From: Piscinibacter gummiphilus
GTDB taxonomy: Bacteria > Pseudomonadota > Gammaproteobacteria > Burkholderiales > Burkholderiaceae_C
Reading direction: 5' to 3'
DNA: 64,000 nucleotides
NCBI RefSeq assembly: GCF_032681285.1
Contig: NZ_CP136336.1
Location: forward strand, 4,017,001 to 4,081,000
Shown: positions 60,408 through 64,000 of the stretch, piece after piece
How positions within the stretch are numbered: the first letter of the stretch is position 1
Layout: every line of letters begins with the position of its first letter
The notes under the pieces: generated by a model
The model's input: the letters and a program-made list of their open reading frames with translations, nothing else
The model's database searches: none
Told to the model about the DNA's origin: nothing
Translations under genes and position numbers: made by a program

Positions 60408-61195
60408 ACGCACAAGCTACCCAGCCACCGTCGTTATTTGGCGGGGCCACGATGCCCGGCCTCGCCCCCACCAGTGGTAGCACGCCTCGCGAGGCCCGCA
60501 CGCTGCTGGACTTGATGTACGACGGGTTCTACCTGCTCTTCCTGTTGCGCGCGAAACAGGGCCCAAGCGACGCGGATGCCTTTCGCTCGCACATCAAGGA
60601 GTTCCTCACCGGACTGGAGCGCGGCGCCACCAAGCTCGGCAGCTCGGCGGAAGACGTGCACCTGTGCAAGTACGCGTTTTGTGCGACGGTCGACGAGGCC
60701 ATCCTGATGTCTCAGTTCAAGGTGCGCGACGCTTGGCAGCGCCAGCCGCTGCAGCTTCAGTTCTTCGGCGAACAACTTGCAGGCGAGCAGTTCTTCGCCA
60801 AGCTCGAAGCGTTGCGGCGCGAAGGTGCTTCACGCGTGCAGATCCTCGAGGTCTTCCACATGTGCTTGCTGATGGGCTTCCAGGGCAAGTACCTGATCGA
60901 AGGCAGCGAGAAGCTCAACTACCTGACCGCGCGGCTCGGAGACGAGATCGCTCATCTCAAAGGTTCGCGTGCCGCATTTGCGCCGCATTGGGCGCCGCCC
61001 GATCAGGTCCGCAACCGGCTGAAGAACGAAGTGCCGCTGTGGGTGATCGGCTCGGTGTTCGCGCTGCTGGGCGTGCTGGCTTTCACGGCCATGCGCTGGC
61101 AGCTCGGCCGCAGCACCGAACGTGACCTCGCGGCCTACCAGGAAGTCGTGAAGCTCGCGCCACAAGCCGCGCACGTGACGATCACGCTGCCATGA
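60404..61195 (+). CDS. tssL: T6SS membrane protein TssL (IcmH/DotU type)
   Basis: A 263-residue inner-membrane protein. LLDLMYDGFYLLFLLRAKQG PS, KYAFCATVDEAILMS ('Y.LCA..DE..L' motif), FFGEQLAGEQFFAKLEAL and HMCLLMGFQGKYLIEGSE match DotU. One membrane helix near the C-terminus (VPLWVIGSVFALLGVLAFTA, residues about 208-230) precedes a 30-residue periplasmic end. It lacks the C-terminal OmpA/peptidoglycan-binding domain present in some TssL, so anchoring to the wall must come from another protein. It overlaps tssK by four bases. Confidence 0.94.
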   Translation: MNAQATQPPSLFGGATMPGLAPTSGSTPREARTLLDLMYDGFYLLFLLRAKQGPSDADAFRSHIKEFLTGLERGATKLGSSAEDVHLCKYAFCATVDEAILMSQFKVRDAWQRQPLQLQFFGEQLAGEQFFAKLEALRREGASRVQILEVFHMCLLMGFQGKYLIEGSEKLNYLTARLGDEIAHLKGSRAAFAPHWAPPDQVRNRLKNEVPLWVIGSVFALLGVLAFTAMRWQLGRSTERDLAAYQEVVKLAPQAAHVTITLP

Positions 61196-61269
61196 AGACC
61201 TAGACGCACGTCTGGCATGCCGCGCAGGTCATAGAACGCCTGACGCGCAGAAAAGGGAGAGCTACAAGA

Positions 61270-64000
61270 ATGAACCCGAGCACCATGACCTCGGCGCTGA
61301 CTTCGGCGATGTCCGAAGGCTTGAGTCGCCTGATGACCTTGCTGACGATCGGCCAGCAGAAGCGGCTGCTGCAGATCGAGACTGCCTTGCCGAGCGCCAC
61401 GCTCGTGGTCGAGCGCGCGCGCTGGCACGAAGATGTGAGCGGTCTGGGCCAACCCCATGCCACGCTCAGCCCGCTGGTCGCCGAAGTCGATTGCCTGAGC
61501 ACCAGCGCCCAGCTGTCGCTCAAGGCGTTGATCGGCGAGCAGATGAGCCTGCGCCTGATGTGCGCTGACGGCCGCTACCGCACATGGCACGGCTACGTGG
61601 CCGAAGCCGCGCAGCTTGGCGCCGATGGGGGCCTCGCTCGCTATCGGCTGCAGCTCGTCGCCTTCACCCACTTCCTCGGGCTGCGTCACGACACGCGCGT
61701 GTTTCTCGGTCAGCGTGCCGATGAAATCGTTACTGCCGTCTTGCGGACGTATCCGCAGGCCAACTTCCGCCTCGAGCTGAGCCCCGAAGCCCTGGAGGCC
61801 GCGCCTCGCCGAGGCACGACCACCCAGTACCGAGAGAGTGACGGCGCATTCGTGCAACGCCTGCTGGCCGAAGAGGGCTGGAACTGGCGCCTCGACCACA
61901 GCGACGACGATCGCCCGCTCAGTGAAGCCAAGACGGCCAAGCACTGCCTCGTGATCAGCGACCCGAATGCCGCGCGCCCCGATCTCGGCGCCTTGCGCTT
62001 CGGCAAGCCCGACGTGCGCACGCGCGGCTTCGTCGAAGACACCATCACTGCCATCGCGCTCTCGCGTCAGCTTGCTCCCAATGCCGTGACACTGGGGGCG
62101 TGGGATCCCCGCCAGCTGGCCGGCGTGACCGCCCAGCAACAAAGCGCACTGGCGCAAGGCGACGTTCCTGCACTTGAGCAGTATCACGGCCATGGCGAGC
62201 GTCGCCACAGCCGCTTCGAGTCCGACGACGAGGCGGCCCACAGCCCGCTGGCCGACCAACGCAGTGCACTGGCTCTCGCCCGGCACGAGCTGGCCTACAA
62301 GACGCTGAGCGGCGACGGCGGCGTGCGCCGCCTCACCCCGGGCGCCAATTTCCAACTCACCGAGCACAGCCGCTACCCGCTGGACACCGGCGACAGCCAG
62401 TTCGTTGTACTCGGGGTTCAACACGAAGCGGCCAACAACCTCGGCAGCGAAGCAGCGCAACTGCTCAAGCGCCCCGACCTCGACGCCGGCAGCTACCGGC
62501 AACACTTCCAGGCCGCGCCTGCTGCCGTGACCCTTGTGCCAGCAGCGCGGGCCAAGCCACAGGCGCCCGGCGTGCAGACCGCACTCGTCGTGGGCCATGC
62601 CGACCAGCCCGTCACCACCGAGCGAGATCTGCGCGTGCGGGTCCAGTTCCCCTGGCAACGAGGCCGCGCGCCGCTCGCAGGTGGCCTGCTTGGCCCCGTC
62701 ACCCCCGGCCAGGACGACACCGGCCACGCACCAGGCGACGCAGCGGCCAGCCAGTGGGTGCGCGTCTCGCAGCCGAGCGCCGGAGCCAACTGGGGCGCCC
62801 TCTTCATTCCACGCGTGGGCACCGAAGTGCTCGTCGACTTTCTCGAAGGCGACCTCGACCGCCCGATCATCGTGGGCCAGTTGCACAACGGCCAGGACGC
62901 CCTGCCCTGGCCGGCCGGGGTGGACTCGGGGGCGAACCATCCCGGCACGCTGTCGGGCTGGCACAGCCGCACGCTCGACGACGACGGCAGCAACCAGTGG
63001 GTGATCGACGACGCCACCGGCCAACTGCGCATGCGCCTGGCCAGTCACAGCTCGGGCTCACCGTGGAGCGAGCTGAGCCTCGGCCACATCATCAGCCAGG
63101 GGCCGAGCAGCAGCCAGCGCGGCGCCTGGCTCGGCTCGGGCTTCTACGCCCACACCGACGGCTGGGCCAACCTGCGCGCGGGCCAGGGCTTGCTGCTGAG
63201 CACCACCGCACGGGCCGGGAGCTACGGCAGCGCGCAAGGCGGACAGCTCGACGTGCAAGAGGCTGTCGCCCAACTCAAGAGCGCACAGCAACTCGGGCAG
63301 GCGCTAGGCCAGGCCGCACAGGGCCAGGGTGCACTCCCCCTCACGAGCCACGACGCCCAGGAGCAGGCCGCGCTGCAAGGCCTGCTGGAGGCCATCGACA
63401 TCCAGAAGAGCGGGCAACACCCGAGCGAACGCCAAGGCGCCAACCGCGACGCGAACGACCCGGTGGCGCAGTTCTCCAAGCCCTTCATCGTGTTCGACAC
63501 CCCCAGCGCCGCCATCACGAGCAGCCCGGCCAGCATCGCGAGCTACTCGGGGCAGGACACGACGCTCGTCGCGCAAGGCGACATCCACGCCGCTGCTGCA
63601 CACACCGCCAGCCTCGTCTCCGGCGAGGCCACGAGCCTCTACACGCACGACGGCGAGCTGCAAACGATCGCCGCCAACGGCAAGCTCTCGCTGCGCGCGC
63701 ACACAGATGCGCTGGAGCTGTTGGCCGACAAGGACATCACGGTGATTTCGGTCAATGACGAGATCACGATCACGGCGAAGGAGCGGATCGAAATCGTGGG
63801 GGGGGACTCCAAGGTCGTGCTTGATGGGGCCAACATCGAGTTCGCGACCTCGGGGAGCTTTACGGTCAAGGCGGCGAGTCATGCGTGGGCGGGTGGAGGG
63901 AGCGGGAGCGCGAGTCTTGCCGGGCTACCCGATGCACGTTTGGGGGAGCAGCCGCGATGGCTTGAAGTTGAGCTGCGAGGCTGGGAAGCGCAGCCTCTGG
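61270..64000 (+). CDS. vgrG: VgrG spike protein (TssI), second copy, partial at the window edge
   Basis: The frame from ATG 61270 is open for 910 codons to the window end. MNPSTMTSALTSAMSEGLSR starts it, preceded by GGGAGAG. TVTLLV-type N-domain, YRESDGAFVQRLLAEEGWNW (the family ESD motif), the OB-fold core RVQFPWQRGRAPLAGG, WVRVSQPSAGANWGALFIPR, VGTEVLVDFLEGDLDRPIIV, then the DUF2345 beta-helix (IEIVGGDSKVVLDGANIEFA) and an extension PRWLEVELRGWEAQP that runs off the edge. The extension after DUF2345 may be a fused effector domain; the deciding part is outside. It lies 74 bases after tssL and belongs to the core locus. Confidence 0.93.
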   Translation, partial: MNPSTMTSALTSAMSEGLSRLMTLLTIGQQKRLLQIETALPSATLVVERARWHEDVSGLGQPHATLSPLVAEVDCLSTSAQLSLKALIGEQMSLRLMCADGRYRTWHGYVAEAAQLGADGGLARYRLQLVAFTHFLGLRHDTRVFLGQRADEIVTAVLRTYPQANFRLELSPEALEAAPRRGTTTQYRESDGAFVQRLLAEEGWNWRLDHSDDDRPLSEAKTAKHCLVISDPNAARPDLGALRFGKPDVRTRGFVEDTITAIALSRQLAPNAVTLGAWDPRQLAGVTAQQQSALAQGDVPALEQYHGHGERRHSRFESDDEAAHSPLADQRSALALARHELAYKTLSGDGGVRRLTPGANFQLTEHSRYPLDTGDSQFVVLGVQHEAANNLGSEAAQLLKRPDLDAGSYRQHFQAAPAAVTLVPAARAKPQAPGVQTALVVGHADQPVTTERDLRVRVQFPWQRGRAPLAGGLLGPVTPGQDDTGHAPGDAAASQWVRVSQPSAGANWGALFIPRVGTEVLVDFLEGDLDRPIIVGQLHNGQDALPWPAGVDSGANHPGTLSGWHSRTLDDDGSNQWVIDDATGQLRMRLASHSSGSPWSELSLGHIISQGPSSSQRGAWLGSGFYAHTDGWANLRAGQGLLLSTTARAGSYGSAQGGQLDVQEAVAQLKSAQQLGQALGQAAQGQGALPLTSHDAQEQAALQGLLEAIDIQKSGQHPSERQGANRDANDPVAQFSKPFIVFDTPSAAITSSPASIASYSGQDTTLVAQGDIHAAAAHTASLVSGEATSLYTHDGELQTIAANGKLSLRAHTDALELLADKDITVISVNDEITITAKERIEIVGGDSKVVLDGANIEFATSGSFTVKAASHAWAGGGSGSASLAGLPDARLGEQPRWLEVELRGWEAQPL

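Overview
The window is GC-rich bacterial DNA that reads as a betaproteobacterium of the Burkholderiales, most like the Rubrivivax/Leptothrix/Methylibium/Roseateles group. This is inferred from the exosortase-B (XrtB/EpsI) exopolysaccharide locus with a PEP-CTERM protein, a BktB-type thiolase, a Burkholderia-style type VI secretion (T6SS) locus and the GC bias. Coding density is very high; no gap between genes exceeds about 300 bases. No CRISPR array, rRNA, insertion sequence or integrase was seen.

Region 1 (1-8645): the end of a MoaD/ThiS-like gene, a RarD-type EamA transporter, then a compact + strand operon of nine genes. These are a DarA-like flavodoxin-fold condensing enzyme, a KAS III, a small unknown protein, a BtrH-like papain-fold protein, an ABC-2 exporter (ATPase and permease), an acyl carrier protein, a ketosynthase with an altered active site, and a short protein that may be a ketosynthase remnant. 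The set looks like an uncharacterised dialkylresorcinol/aryl-polyene-like lipid or polyketide pathway with dedicated export.

Region 2 (8646-29256): a complete XrtB exopolysaccharide locus. The sugar transferase that starts the repeat unit, the EpsL porin and a PEP-CTERM protein are on the + strand. A 15-gene - strand operon (28380 down to 12719) runs epsD-E-F-G-xrtB-epsI-polymerase-GT4-GH5-acyltransferase-pyruvyltransferase-GT2-WecG-flippase-nucleotidyltransferase. A SugE/Gdx guanidinium exporter behind a guanidine-II (mini-ykkC) riboswitch lies between the arms. An orphan receiver protein and a small proline-rich ORF sit upstream of epsD. Good sigma-54 (-24/-12) promoters lie before the sugar transferase, the PEP-CTERM gene, epsD and the receiver gene, which suggests one sigma-54 regulon.

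Region 3 (29400-40240): a BON-domain lipoprotein; a rubrerythrin / Fe-S protein / DUF3501 operon; an alpha/beta hydrolase; tRNA-Ala(CGC) with its terminator; a divergent pair of a luciferase-like monooxygenase and an AurF-type diiron oxygenase separated by two FNR-type boxes; a carboxylesterase, an SDR, the BktB thiolase and PssA.

Region 4 (40384-64000): T6SS. A vgrG - DUF4123 adaptor - VasX-like effector - probable immunity module, lower in GC over its last three genes, is followed by the core genes tssH, G, F, E, hcp, C, B and a TPR lipoprotein on the - strand, and tssJ, K, L and a second vgrG on the + strand. The second vgrG runs off the right edge. tssM and tssA are not in the window.
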